NCBI RefSeq assembly: GCF_003573695.1
Contig: NC_039362.1
Location: forward strand, 173,671,690 to 173,735,689
Direction: 5' to 3'
DNA from: Papaver somniferum
Taxonomy: Eukaryota; Streptophyta; Magnoliopsida; Ranunculales; Papaveraceae
DNA length: 64,000 bases
Part shown: one piece after another, positions 10,800 through 22,769 of the stretch
Position numbering within the stretch: position 1 is the first letter of the stretch
Layout: every line of letters starts with the position of its first letter
Position numbers and translations under genes: made by a program
The notes under the pieces: model-generated
Databases searched by the model: none
Told to the model about the DNA's origin: nothing
What the model saw: only the letters and a program-made list of their open reading frames with translations

Positions 10800-12310
10800 G
10801 GTTGGCTCCCATTAATTGCTCTTAAGAATGTACTGATTAGCTTTTAACTAAATCATTTTCTTACTAAACAGTGATCAAAACTTTTCAATATTTGTGGACA
10901 AAAGTTACTTTCTTCAGTTAAGGAAATTGAATTTGCCATTATTGATAAATACTGTTTGGTAGTACTATTCTTGTACAGTTTAAGTTAGATTTGGACTACT
11001 AGTCATGTGTTGCCTAATTATAACTATAGTTGAAGCATTACTGTCAGTAGAGATAGCTTAATTAGTAATTACAAAGCTGCATTATTGGAGTAGAATCATT
11101 ATTACATACATGATGTTAGAGTTGAAAATGAAAACGTTCAAAAACTCCCCAGATTTTGACATGGAAAATTTCTAAAGCTTCCGATGAATCAAGCATTCAC
11201 CTCAAGAGATTGTCCAGTACTCCAGTGGTCCAAAGACGTAAACTATCTGGATGAATGCGGAGTTGCGAAAAACTAAGTCTATCATTGTGGTGATGGACCA
11301 TATACTATGTGGACGAGATTATATGGTACATACAAAAAATCAAAATCCAACTAATTTCATTAAAATCATGGACCATCTGTATTTGAAAGTTCAACATATA
11401 GTTACACAATAATTTAGGACCCACCTCGATCATTTTCGAGTCTCTCCTTTTCTATTTGTATTTTCAGATCTTTTCCATCAATCTCAATCTAGCTAGCTCT
11501 CTAATGTGACTGATATCCGTCTTCTGTACCTCTCTTCAATAGTTCAATTCCTTGATTAAGAAAAGACCCCCATATTGGAGAGCCATAACTAACAAACAAA
11601 TGTGTAAAATTATTGATAGTTGCGCCGTGCCCGAAGAATGACTTCAAGGATATTATACAGTGCCAGTTCGCGACTAGAGATAGCAAAAGAAATATCGAAA
11701 TTCTCTTATAGGTGTATATTCAATCGGCTGGAAAAACCATCATAGCTTTCATTACCGGCATCAGTGTCATTTTACAAAATAAAATGCAGGTGAAAATCGT
11801 GGATTTCTCTCGCGGGAGTAGAACTAGCTGTACCAGACAGACAGGGAATTCTTTTGTTTCACCAACAATCTCAACCATATTAATTTAGGTACTATATTGA
11901 CTGATTTCGGGCTATTTGTCTAGCAGGTATGAACGAGAGACAAATATGTACAGGTTCACATGCTTTTGTACCTAGATTTTGTTTCAGTATTTCGTTAAAT
12001 GAGTAAACAACACGTTGCATACCTTATTCATTCTTTAAGATAACAAAGTCATTAACTGCACCGACAAGCCGGTTCAATGATTTCAAAAAAAAATTAGATT
12101 TCTCGGACACGTGTTGACGAGAAAGCAACTCCTAGGAAACCTAAGATGGTAGGATGGATGTAAGAATGTGACAGTGATAGTGACGGGCCAGTATAATGTT
12201 GGTATGGTGGAAGTGTATAGACACCCTAAAGAATTACGTAGCTTATTTTGGTGAGAGTGGAAGTGGAAAGAAGATTCGACATACTAGTAGTTTTCGTTTC
12301 CACGGAAAAT
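10800..12310 (-). repeat. Conserved upstream region of LTP gene 1
   Basis: This stretch aligns by eye with 22840-24100 (gene 2), 31040-31273 plus 32146-33230 (gene 3) and 2710-3857 (gene-less unit). Shared landmarks include AACAGTGATCAAA, a GACCATATACTA segment, GGTATGAACGAGAGACAAAT and, near the far end, an ACACGTGT box (about 12108-12117), a G-box-like ACGTG core. No coding region is seen. It is the duplicated 5' flank and probably holds the regulatory elements. Confidence 0.6.
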
Positions 12311-14177
12311 GAAACTAATAATATATTTAACAAGTTTACAGGAAGAAAGCAGGATATAGTCCAAGAACAAAGAGGGTTGTGATGCAAAAACCAGAGCACC
12401 CCATTTTCAAAAACCACTTACAGATTCTTCAGGATCTCGTGTTCCATTGCTGGGAGTGTTCACTGGCCGAGCTGGATCGGGCCCTGGATCGACAGTGGGT
12501 TGGATGTTTCCGGCGAAAATCGTTCGGCCTATCTTTCCAGTAGTCGGACAAAGAGCATCCATTACAGGAAAATGCATCGGCTCATCAACTTGTCAAGGTG
12601 GTGCTGCCAATTGTCGAACCATAAACCTTTCTGCTGCAGGAAGTGTAATCGACTGAAATCTAACCCGACTCACTCCATAGACGAGAAGCCCATCAGCAAC
12701 GACAGCAACCCCCTCATGCACTTCTAAAGCCCATACTTTGGATGATAGGCATACAATACCCAATCATCATCGTATGATCCAGCACACTTTGGCATCACAG
12801 TTGGAATTGGAACTTCACTATCAACAACATCAGAAGCACTAGTCTCATAAGTCTTATTATCACCAATATGTACAGCTCCAGGCATCCTACAACCTCCATG
12901 CTCAACATCAGCATCAGGCCTGAGACACGGATTACTGGTATCTTGATTAATCGGAGATGGTTTGGGCTGATTGAAGAATTGAATCAATCGCTAAACTGGA
13001 GAATCGAGCAACAACTCATGCACAATTCCAGGAGGTCCATCCTCTTGCATGCACTCTTCGAGTTTCACCTCCGTATTATGCTGCATATCCTTCAAATACA
13101 TTCAAAACTCTCTCTCTGAAATTAGGAGATTCACACTCCTGTGGCAAGGAAATTCCATATGGCAGTCGACTCACATCATGATCATAAGGATACTAGTGAA
13201 TTCGAGGCTCAACATCCACCGAAACCAACTTTTGCTTCCCTTTTCGATCGATCTCCTGTTGCTCATCAGCCATGGAGGAAGAGGAATAAATTGCGACAAG
13301 AAAAATTGCTTAAGAAAAAAATTGCACAGACAGAATAATTGGTTTCTACGACTACTGAACAGACCCTTGGGCGCTTCGGTCGCTTCACCAATTAATCCTT
13401 TCCCCCTCTTTTCCTGTCGTTTCAATTCTTCCGCAAATAGGCATTCATGGCCTATACTGCAGGGATTTGTTTCCCACACGCTTTAACCCATCTTTTAATC
13501 AGTTAGTCTTCTTGACAGGTGGGGGTGAATTGCTGAACTCTATCACACTTGTCACCAGTAATTGGTGGACACGTAACACATCTGATAACTTCACATGCTA
13601 CTCTCCCACATACAGAATCTCAAAGCTCACTCATCTGACTCGCAACCTCACAAATGCTGAATGAAAATCTTGTTGGGCTAGAATTCACATCATACATCCA
13701 CCGGAGCTCTTAAAGCTGAGATGTAAGCCCAAATCACATTTTGGACCCAATCAATACTTTCTCTCCAAATCGGCCGCTGATAAGGACAAGACTCTCCAGC
13801 TTAGAAATCGGGTAACTCGGGTCACTCTCTCTTTTCATTACATTGATACTAACAACACAACTCTTCTTTTGAATTCTTATGTCAGGTCACTGTTCAAGGT
13901 ACCATTAGTCAGTGACTATCCAGACCTCTGCAAAAAAGCCTTTGGAGAAAGCTACATGCAAACAAGTTCCCTCTATAACTTGACTACAAACCTCCAAATT
14001 TTAGATACCTTTTCTATGCATGTCAAAACTCAGTATGTTCACGTGAATAAATTTCAAATTAAAGCCTTCCACTTCAACCTTCATTTTGAAATCATAATCA
14101 TTACCTACGTTTCCAACAGTGAATAATACCTACACTACCTCCATATATACCTCACTTTGTATCATACCCTCAACTTC
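12311..14177. other. Unassigned sequence before the LINE
   Basis: Only short open frames exist on either strand. The minus strand between 12720 and 13290 has protein-like stretches (for example 12724-12987, with DDDWVLYAYHPKYGL at its end) that could be an older element remnant or a decayed gene. The part just before 14157 may be the 5' leader of the LINE. I recognise no domain and cannot set a boundary. Confidence 0.3.
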
Positions 14178-15640
14178 ATGGCTTCTTCTTCAAACACCAA
14201 CACTAATACTATTGACAACCTAGTTCAGAAAATGAATTCTGCTATAAACTTACCTGAGGACCTATTTCCAAAGGTCTTCATCAATCCAGATAATATCAAA
14301 ACCAAACAACCTCAATATTGGAAAGGGTGTTTTATTGGTAAGCTTTCCACCAACATTTGCTTTCAAACCTCAGCGTTAGCAACTTCATCAATGCAAACTG
14401 GGAAATGTAAAGCAGAATTGAAGTGGATGTTTGGAATAGGAGAAGAAATTACTACATTCTCAGAATCACACATGAAGATGACTACACTACCCTGAGGAAA
14501 GGTGGCACCAGAGGAGTATTTGAGAAACTTATAGTTTTAGTAGGTGTACCATCCAATGGTCCTGATCTAATTGATGAAGAACAATTCTTAAAAGTCATGA
14601 TTTGGCTCCTGGTCAAAAGAATCCCAACCCATATCATTCCAGACATCAGAAACATTCTGAAACCAATAAGAGTTTATTAAGATGCAAAGAAACCCTATGG
14701 AAGAGACAAATTTGAAAAAACCTTGGAGGTAAAACTCACTATCAATGTCACCAAATCTCTTAAGTTTGGAATTGAAGCTTCTGAAACTCCTACTCTCTCC
14801 CACTGGTTGGAATGTGCTTATGCACTCAATTGAATTAGTTTCTGCAAAGTATGCATAATTCTTGATAACCCTAGCCCCCCTTTTCCCACACCACCAAATC
14901 AAAACCATCACATGACTTAATCCTTATCAACACCTCCACCACCACCTCCACCAAGAACCCCCAGGAAAAAAATTGTACAAGCTGGCAAAGAAGTCATTTA
15001 CAAATCATATTTTGATGCAGATGGTGCTGCAGAATTTGAGGCAAAAATGAAGGCAACCAAGAGATTAGAGCTTGAAACGACTATATCCAACATCACCTCA
15101 ACATCTAACACCCAAATCACTTTTGGAGCTCAGTCTCCAGCAATTATAATCTCTCCTCTCCTCACCCTGATGTCCTGGATTGCCAACTTAAAAACAAAAA
15201 ATTAGTCAGGTAAAAAAGCTAGAAGGAACCTACAAGAAAAAACTACCAAAAATGAAAGTTGTTGCCAGAACTCATCAAAACAAGGATTCTGAGGCAAGAA
15301 ATGATCCTGAGGCTGTTACTGCAAACATTGCTGCTGCTGAATAGATCTTCCTAGCTTCCCCTTCTCCACAAAAGTTCCTATTCAATGCCCTTCCCTCTCT
15401 GGAACAAATCAAAGCAAACATGGAAGTTGAATCATCTAAAAGGAAGAAAGCATCTTGGAAAGCTAAGAAAAAAGCTCACAACTTTGAAACTTTTAGTGAA
15501 GATCCCAAAAACACCTCTAACTTTGACAGTAAAAGAAAGAAGCCTCTCTGCAATGAAGACAATCAACTTCCAAACTGTTTGGAGCAAGCCAACCTCAATA
15601 GACTCAAAGACTTCCCAGATGGTTCCTGTGAACAGATAGA
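14178..15640 (+). pseudogene. LINE ORF1-like protein
   Basis: Starts MASSSNTNTNTIDNLVQKMN. The pieces in consecutive frames include NYYILRITHEDDYTTLRKGG, WLLVKRIPTHI, a FGIEAS segment and a relic CKVC knuckle near 14840. That order (DUF4283-like domain, then zinc knuckle, then a low-complexity basic tail) is what plant L1 ORF1 proteins show. At least three frame changes and stops (for example near 14400, 14495 and 14680) break it. The protein would bind element RNA. The family call is from memory of the pattern. Confidence 0.6.
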
Positions 15641-15839
15641 TAACACTTCTTCCCCTGTGGCTAATGGTACTATGGATATATATCTCACCCGCTGAAAATA
15701 TGGTAAGTTTCTCAATCTCTCATTACCTTTCTATTAGATACTACATGAATCATTATATTACCCACTTTGTTCACTACATCCAGTATGACCTTATCTCTAA
15801 AAGACTAACTTCCAAGTATCCTAATATTTCCTACTTTTG

Positions 15840-18800
15840 GCAATTCTTTACCTCCTTGGAATGGGATTCCCAAGGATTGGGAACTAGGGATGCAAAAAGT
15901 TATCTTAATGATATGCTTAATAAGTTGTACTTGATATCATTTTTCTCTTTGAAACCAAACAAAAGCTTGATAAATTTAAGAAAACTGTGCTTGATCTTGG
16001 TGTCAACAACTAATGGTCTGTAAATCCAGGAGGGGAAAGTGGCACTACTGGTAGTTAACATTGATTTGGAAAAACATAATTTCCTTAGATATTATGGATT
16101 ACTTCTTGAATCATATCAATGCTATAATCAAACCTATCAATATCCCCCCTGGATTTTCACAGGCTACTACGGTAGCCCCTATGACACCTCTTCCAAACTC
16201 GATAAAATAATAGATAAAATTGCAGTTACCAATACATTGCCTTGGATGGTAATGGGTGACTTTAATTTTATCCTTCATGACACTGAAAAGTTCCGTGCTC
16301 ACCCTATGGATACTAATGAAGCTTATCAATTTAACAAAAATTTCTTGAACTTGATTTGGTTGATATTGGATTTACTGGATGCCCCTTCACTTAGTCCAAC
16401 AAAAGTAGGGGACATGCTCTCACAAAATAAATATTAGATAGAGAATTAGCAACTGATGATTGGCTAATCCTTTATCCAAATACCACTATCTTCAATATGC
16501 TAGCTATTGGGTCTGATCATCACCCCATACTTCTAAATTCTAATCCTCATTGGAATAATGGAAAGATACCTTTCAAATTCTTTGGCCCTTGGTTGGAGCA
16601 TGAGGAATGCAAGAAAATAATAGCTGAATATTGGAGTAAATCTATCTCTGGATCTAGTGCTTTCACAATTGCAAGAATACTCAAAGACAGAAATCTCCAA
16701 ATCAGAGTCTGGAACAAGGAAATATATGGAAACATCAAAACTAACATTGAATAATGTAAGCAATATCTAACCTGGCTTCACAACAAATCTTTCAAAGAAG
16801 ATATGGGTCGTGCACTAGCTGATGCAAGGAAACACCTCAAGAACTGGCAAGATATAGAAGCAAAGTTTTGGAAAAAAAAAGCAGGGATGAACTCATAAAA
16901 TTGGGAGACCAAAACACAAGTTACTTTCACATAGCCACCAAGAGCATAAAAAGAAGAAACAAGATTGATACAATACAGAATGAGGAAGGAGACTGGATCT
17001 CTGAATACCAAGAAGTTAAGGACTGCATTACTACTCATTTCTCAAGAATGGCAACTGCTGAAACCATAACCATCTTCCCAGAAATCATCAACCTAATCCC
17101 AACAACCATAACCTCAACTGACAACATCTTGCTCAACAGAAACCCTGAACCCAATGAAATGAAATCCATTTTGTTGCCAGTGATAAAGCACCAGGTCCTG
17201 ATGGATTTCCACCAAATTTCTTCAAAGCCAATTGAGACTTGTTGGGAAATGACATTGTCAAAATGGTTCAACATTTCTTCACTTCTGGACACCTTCTCAA
17301 AGAAATGAACTCCACTTTGATATCTCTTATCCCAAAAATTGAAAATCCAACATCCCCAAGTCATTTTAGACCAATTAGCCTGCAATACTACTTATAAAAT
17401 CATATCCAAACTCCTAGCTCAAAGAATGAAACCTTACCTTAATAAAATCATATCTCCCTACCAATCTGCTTTCATCCATGGCAGAAAAATTTGTAACAAC
17501 ATTGCCATTCCTCATGAGATCATACACAATATGAGATCCAACAGAGGGGAAAAAGGAAATTCAGGAACTATGGGTATTAAAATTGACATAAAAAAGCTTT
17601 TGACAGAGATTAGACATTCCTAATATCCATCGTGAAGAAGATAGGTTTCAATGACCATTGGTGCAACAAAATATTACAGTGCATTTCAACATCCACATAT
17701 GTTGTCCTAATTAATGGCTCCCCTAATAAATTCTTCAAACCTTCCAGAGGATTAAGGAAAGGGTATCGTCTTTCTCCTTATCTTTTTATCTTCTGCATGG
17801 AATCTCTATCAAGAACTATTATTTATGCTGAGGAGTTGGGCATCATAACTGGAATAAAGATATGCAAAGCAGCACCATCTATCAACCATCTGTTTTTGCT
17901 GATGACTGCATGATCTTCTGCAAAGCCAATTTGAAAGAAGATCAAAACATAATGAAGATTCTTCAGAGTTTTGGAAGCACATCAGGGAAGCTCATAAATT
18001 TCAACAAATCTGGAGTCTTTATCCGCAAGACACCAGACCCAAGCCTCGTCCCTCAAATCAGCAATTTTATGGGGGTCCAAATCCTTCAATTAAATGACAA
18101 ATACCTGGGTTCACCTCTATTCACTCATAGAAGAAAAATCAACTCTTTCAAACCTTAAGTTGAAAAGATGAAAATAAGACTATCTAGCTGGAAAAATGTA
18201 CCACTGAATCCTGCAAGAAGGGAAGTTCTCATCAAATCAGTAACCTCTTATGCCTGTATCTACCAGATGAACTGCTTCAGAATTTCCAAGAAGACCTGCA
18301 AATACATCAATAACCTTCAAAGGGACTTCTTCTGGGGAAAAACATAGAAAATCCTACTGGCTACTACCCAAAATCTTGGATTGCAGTATGCAAACCAAAA
18401 GAGATGGGGGCTTAGGCTTTATGAATATGGAACTTTTCAACAGTTCTATGATCACTAAAATTGGCTAGAGATTTGAGAAAGATAAAAAATCCCTATTGTA
18501 CAAACTAATGGATGCAAAATATCTAATTGACAAGAATATCCTCAATATGGACATTCATTCAAAGGATGGAGACTCTTGGATATGGAAAGGAATTGTAGAA
18601 GGCATCAACAACATTTAACAACACTGTGTATGGAGAATTGGAAATGAGAGAAAAATCAAAATTTGGGATGACATCTGGATTCCAGGAATCTGTACAAGAC
18701 TCAATAAGCCACAACATTTCCCTCACCAGATTGAGTATGTGGAATCTCTTCTTCTGCCAGATGGTACTTGGGATGAAACTTTAGTGCAAGACTACTTCTG

Positions 18801-19640
18801 CAACAATACTGCTCAAGAGATTCTTATTCTGCAAACTCACCCAGCTGAGGAAGATAAGATAATTTGGAAGCTGAATCATACATGCAACTTCTCTGTCAAA
18901 GCTTTATACAAGGCAAAGATCGACAATTTATACAACAATGAAACACAAAATGGAAATTGGGAGGAAATATAACATATGGATGTGGAACCAGTTATTCGGA
19001 TCTTTATCTGGAAGTGTGCACATGGGATCCTCCCCACAAATGCTCAAACAACTAGCATACTACACTACATTGATCCACTATGCACTGTTTGTAACAGTGG
19101 GGAACAAGAAACCATGTCACACATGTTGCTAACATGCCCTGCTGCAACATTAGTTTGGCAAGAAATACTTAGTTCTGGTAATACTCAGTTTGATAACACC
19201 ACGATCTTCATAAATTGGTTGAATTCCTGGTTTCATATTGGGGAGACTAATCAAAATGGTCAGGTCTATGCCACTACTTGCTGGTATATCTGGAAAGCCA
19301 GATGTGATTTGATCTTCAAACAAATCAAGACAAATACGGCATTTACTTCTATGCGTATTAAACAACACCTTTGTAACCATGATAAGATCCATAACATGCA
19401 AGAACATATTGTGATTGATTTTCCTCTATTACCTGAGGAAACTGACGCAAATATGAATCACAATAGTACTACTTATGATCGGGAGCTGAATAGGTCAACC
19501 ACTTATGGAAAAACCATCAGGATCTGAACTCTTGAAGATCCTGAGAACTTACTCTACTACACTGCTATGACTATGGTGGATTTTGCAGGAAACATCATAG
19601 GAACCAGAGGACATCGAGGATACTGTGGAGCTGGGGAGCA
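15840..19640 (+). pseudogene. LINE ORF2: endonuclease and reverse transcriptase
   Basis: Endonuclease signs: WDSQGLGTRDAKSY near 15860, MVMGDFNFILHD near 16250 and GSDHHPILL near 16510. Reverse transcriptase signs: YKIISKLLAQRMKPYL and ISPYQSAFIHGR (17390-17490), GIKIDIKK near 17575 and the catalytic-box variant FADDCMIFCKA near 17895. A zinc-binding RT tail (WKCAHGILP...LCTVCNSGEQETMSHMLLTCP) lies at 19010-19140, and the N-terminal part of an RNase H domain (MVDFAGNIIGTRG) near 19570. At least six frameshifts or stops separate these pieces, so no full product can be made. Confidence 0.85.
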
Positions 19641-20622
19641 ATAGGTGGAGCTAGTGATAACTGGTGACGATTATGTTCGTATTGAAAACTAAAGTCTCTC
19701 TTGCACAATAACTTTGCTATCAAGGGTTTGGGAACTTTGAAGTATTTTCTCGGCATAGAAATTGCTCGCTCAAAGAAAGGTATTTTTATAAATCAAAGAA
19801 AATATGCATTGGATTTATTGAAAGAAACAGGAAATTTGGGTGTAAAACCATCAAAAACACCTATTGATAGCCAAGCAAAGCTGGATGAAGATGGTGAGTT
19901 ACTTTCTGATAGTGGTCAATTTAAAAGGTTAATGGGTGAACATATATATCTCACTATTACAAGACCAAATATCTCTTATGTTGTTAGCCTTGTAAGTAGA
20001 TTTATGCATGCGCCTACAGTAAATCATATGCATACAGTTAACCGAATTTTCCAATACTTGAAAGGCTCTCCAAGAAGAGGCATATGGATGCGTAAAAATG
20101 GACAACGTTCCATCTCTGGTAATTGTTTTATATCTATTTCCGCTTATGCGGATGCAAATTGGGATGGATGTCTGGTGGATCGGAAGTCTACTACTGGATA
20201 TTGTACGTTTGTTGGCGGAAATTTGGTAACGTGGAGGAGCAAGAAACAGAATGTTGTCGCACGGTCTAGTGCTGAAGCTGAATACCGAGCTATGACGTTA
20301 ACGACATGTGAAATTATTTGGATTCGATCTTTATTGCGTGATTTGGGTTTTGCTTCGCCTCATCCAACCAAATTGTTTTGTGACAATCAAGCTGCTGTGC
20401 ATATCGCCTCTAATCCCGTCTTTCATGAGCGAACAAAACATATTGAAGTAGACCTCCACTTTGTTAGAGAAAAATTGAATAATAACGTTATTTGTACCTC
20501 GTTTGTTCCGAGTGCTCAACAGTTAGATGATATTTTCACGAAAGGACTTTCCGCTGCCAGATTTGAGGAGATACTAGGCAAGTTGGGCTCAATTGATATT
20601 TACGCACCAACTTGAGGGGGAG
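19641..20622 (+). pseudogene. Ty1-copia RT end and RNase H, 5'-truncated
   Basis: Begins with VITGDD, the segment just after the copia catalytic box, then after a frameshift near 19690 continues open from 19701 to 20615: LGTLKYFLGIEIARSKKG, KRLMGEHIYLTITRP, an RNase H with DRKSTTGYCTFVGG, SSAEAEYRAM and KHIEVDLHFVREK, ending in GSIDIYAPT and a stop. Gag, protease, integrase and most of the RT are missing. It sits inside the RNase H part of the LINE. It is similar to, but clearly different from, the copia at 24.2-29.1 kb. Confidence 0.88.
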
Positions 20623-20875
20623 TGTTGGAGAATATTAAGGACATTGATGGAGAATATCAAGGATACTGACAAGATATCGTCTATCTTAATTAGTGATAAT
20701 ACTATTTCCATTAGGAGAACTTCCTTTTAGGTTCTAGATTACCCAAGTTAGCGTTCTCTGTTATGGAGAGTTAGTACATATCTGTAAATATAAATATCCT
20801 ATATTGTAATTTACAATAAAACACTGCAATACAATTATCTCTTCTTCCTAGTTTCTCTTCATCTCTATTTCTTCA
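20623..20875 (+). repeat. 3' LTR of the truncated copia
   Basis: A polypurine tract GAGGGGGAG directly precedes TGTTGGAGAATATTAAGG, the LTR start. The segment ends near TATTTCTTCA. No matching 5' LTR remains. The LINE frame resumes right after, so this marks the right edge of the nested insertion. Confidence 0.75.
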
Positions 20876-21280
20876 TATATCCTTGGAAGATGAAGATGAT
20901 TTTGCAGTATCGGAGAATTTGTTGGAATGTTTTGCAATATACAATTAAGCTTTATCAGAGGTGTTGTATGGTGGTTGTTTTAAAGTTTCTTTTAGAGTTG
21001 AATTGTTGTGTAATGGTTAGATTTAAAATAAGTTAAGCGTCGAAAGCTTATTCTCTAGGTCTTTATCTTATAAACTGGTGTATGTTAAGCGTCGAAACAA
21101 TACGTTAGCAGACAGGCTTGCTCGCAGATCTAGGTCTGATAGTCTTAGTGGTCTTTGGTCTCCTCTTCCTCCCTTTTTAACTTTGTTGTTCAGGAATGAG
21201 TACCTTTTGGATGTTTGTAATTCCTTCTTTTGTTAATGGTATGGTGTGTGTTCTTCAGGAAAAAAAAAAAAAAAAAAAAA
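20876..21280 (+). pseudogene. LINE RNase H end, 3' UTR and poly(A)
   Basis: From about 21086 the frame reads KRRNNTLADRLARRSRS and ends at a TAA near 21233, the typical end of a LINE-borne RNase H. A short 3' UTR leads to 21 consecutive A residues at 21260-21280. The motif GTTAAGCGTCGAAA occurs twice, near 21031 and 21087, suggesting a local duplication. Confidence 0.75.
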
Positions 21281-22103
21281 GGTTGGATTTAATATTGTAG
21301 GTCAAAAAAGATATGTAAGGAAGCTAGATGCACAGAACAAACTCACACGCTCAACCACAAAATACTGCACACGAAGTATTCGATAAAAAACCCGAGAAGT
21401 ATTCTTGCTATGATGCCATCTTTGTTTAGTTTTGCGTACATTTGTATGGGCGATTTTTGGGTAGTATTTGATTAAATTGATTATTTAAGATTTTGAATTT
21501 TTCATGAAATGTTGTTTTTGTCATTGATTATAGAGTCGATGATTCCAGCACGCGCGTGCCCAACGTTGTTGTATCCAATAATGCTAACTAAGATCTTGAT
21601 TCTTGATTCGTGACTACAAGAGTGATATATGACAGTCGCACGTTATGCCAAATATCAAGATTCCAGAGGGAACTCGGAAATTTCCTCGGTGGGTGTAATA
21701 ATAATTGACATAAATAACTTCTCTCTTTGTCCAAGGAAGTAAGGATGACTGTTAACAGTGTAGAGCGCCAATAGTAGTTAAATATAATCATTTTCATTAA
21801 TTTAAAGTGGGAGGATTACATAGACTACCAGCAAATGTCTGGTCTGATTAAATGATATTAAAACCCAACAGAAAAACTACTTCTACTACACAAACAACAA
21901 GAAGAACAACGACATCACAACAACACGGTACTACGCACTAAGCAGTGAATGATAGCTAACGAAGCTCAGCAAAGGTACGTGCATCAGACCTCCTTACGAC
22001 ATAAAGCTCCGTCACCTAAACATCCCATTTTATTCTTCATCATATATCAGTAGATCATTCATTCTGGTTAAATGCAAATCCTCCGATAGTATAATTTTGG
22101 TAT
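21281..22103. repeat. DNA downstream of LTP gene 2
   Basis: No gene. From about 21540 on it matches DNA downstream of LTP genes 1 and 3 (for example the AAATGGGATGTTTAGGTGA segment on the minus strand). Part is presumably 3' UTR of gene 2. The first 250 bp after the LINE poly(A) are unassigned. Confidence 0.55.
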
Positions 22104-22629
22104 TTACTGCACCCTGCAGCAACACACATTAATAGCAAACATTTAGAACAAAACTTAAAGAAAAAATCTTTTAAAATAAGAGGAACTTTTAACGACCTTA
22201 TCGCATCTCCATTAGGAAATTTTTCGTTAACTGTTAATGACTAAAAACACAAGAAACTACGATGGTAAAAAATACTAGATATACGTACTTGGTGCAGTCA
22301 GTAGAGGGGCTGATCTTGTATGGGATGTTAACACCACATTTGCTTGGGAGTGAGGCAGCATTACCATAGTTAAGCCCAGCGATACCACCAGAGGCACTCT
22401 TCAAGCAACTGCAAGCAGCTTGACGGTCAGTGGTTGTCTGAGCAGATGCAAGGAGAGACTTGACTCCTGCACAGCATGTAGCTGGAAGAGTTCCTCCCGT
22501 CAAGTAGCCTAGGCATGGTGCCATCTTGGAACTCACCATACCACATGAGATTGCTCCTTCAGCAGCATATGGTGCAACCGCAATCATGCAAGCTAGGACT
22601 ACACACGCCAATTTCAACTTTGCTGCCAT
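22104..22629 (-). CDS. Non-specific lipid transfer protein, type 1 (LTP gene 2)
   Basis: Exons 22629-22289 and 22113-22104 flank a 175-nt GT-AG intron (donor GTACGT), giving 116 aa ending DCTKVQ. The signal peptide [20 protein letters not shown] leads to the mature [11 protein letters not shown]. Cysteine spacing equals that of gene 1 (C-9-C-12-CC-19-C-1-C-22-C-13-C). It differs from gene 1 at only a handful of residues (such as M4K, V16I, T34S and P68T), so the pair arose by recent duplication or is kept alike by gene conversion. Expected to be secreted and to bind lipids. Start is the only in-frame ATG before the signal peptide. Confidence 0.93.
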
Positions 22630-22756
22630 TTTCTTAGGTACTACTCTTTAAACTCAAAAACAAGAAAAACAAAATTACCCAAGGAATATGTTATACTGAG
22701 ATGAGATGGATTGAAAAGTTTATGAGTTTGTGTTTTGGTTGCAAGTCGTAGAAGGA

Positions 22757-22764
22757 TTTATATA
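22757..22764 (-). promoter_or_regulatory. TATA box of LTP gene 2
   Basis: Minus-strand TATATAAA within CCCTATATAAATCC, about 130 bp before the ATG and in the same context as in genes 1 and 3. Confidence 0.72.
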
Positions 22765-22769
22765 GGGAC

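Larger units (their letters stand above)
14178..21280 (+). mobile_element. L1-type LINE, decayed, split by a copia fragment
   Basis: In order: an ORF1-like region (14178-15640), an ORF2 with endonuclease, reverse transcriptase, zinc-binding and RNase H parts (about 15840-19640), a foreign copia piece (about 19640-20875), then the end of the RNase H frame (to about 21233), a short 3' UTR and a 21-nt poly(A) tail. Many stops and frameshifts make it non-functional. The 5' end is uncertain and no target duplication could be matched. Confidence 0.82.

Noticed and set aside
13141..13664. Overlapping 65-145-codon frames on both strands near 13.1-13.7 kb
   Set aside because: They overlap each other in several frames, none has recognisable motifs and no introns link them. 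Treated as unassigned.
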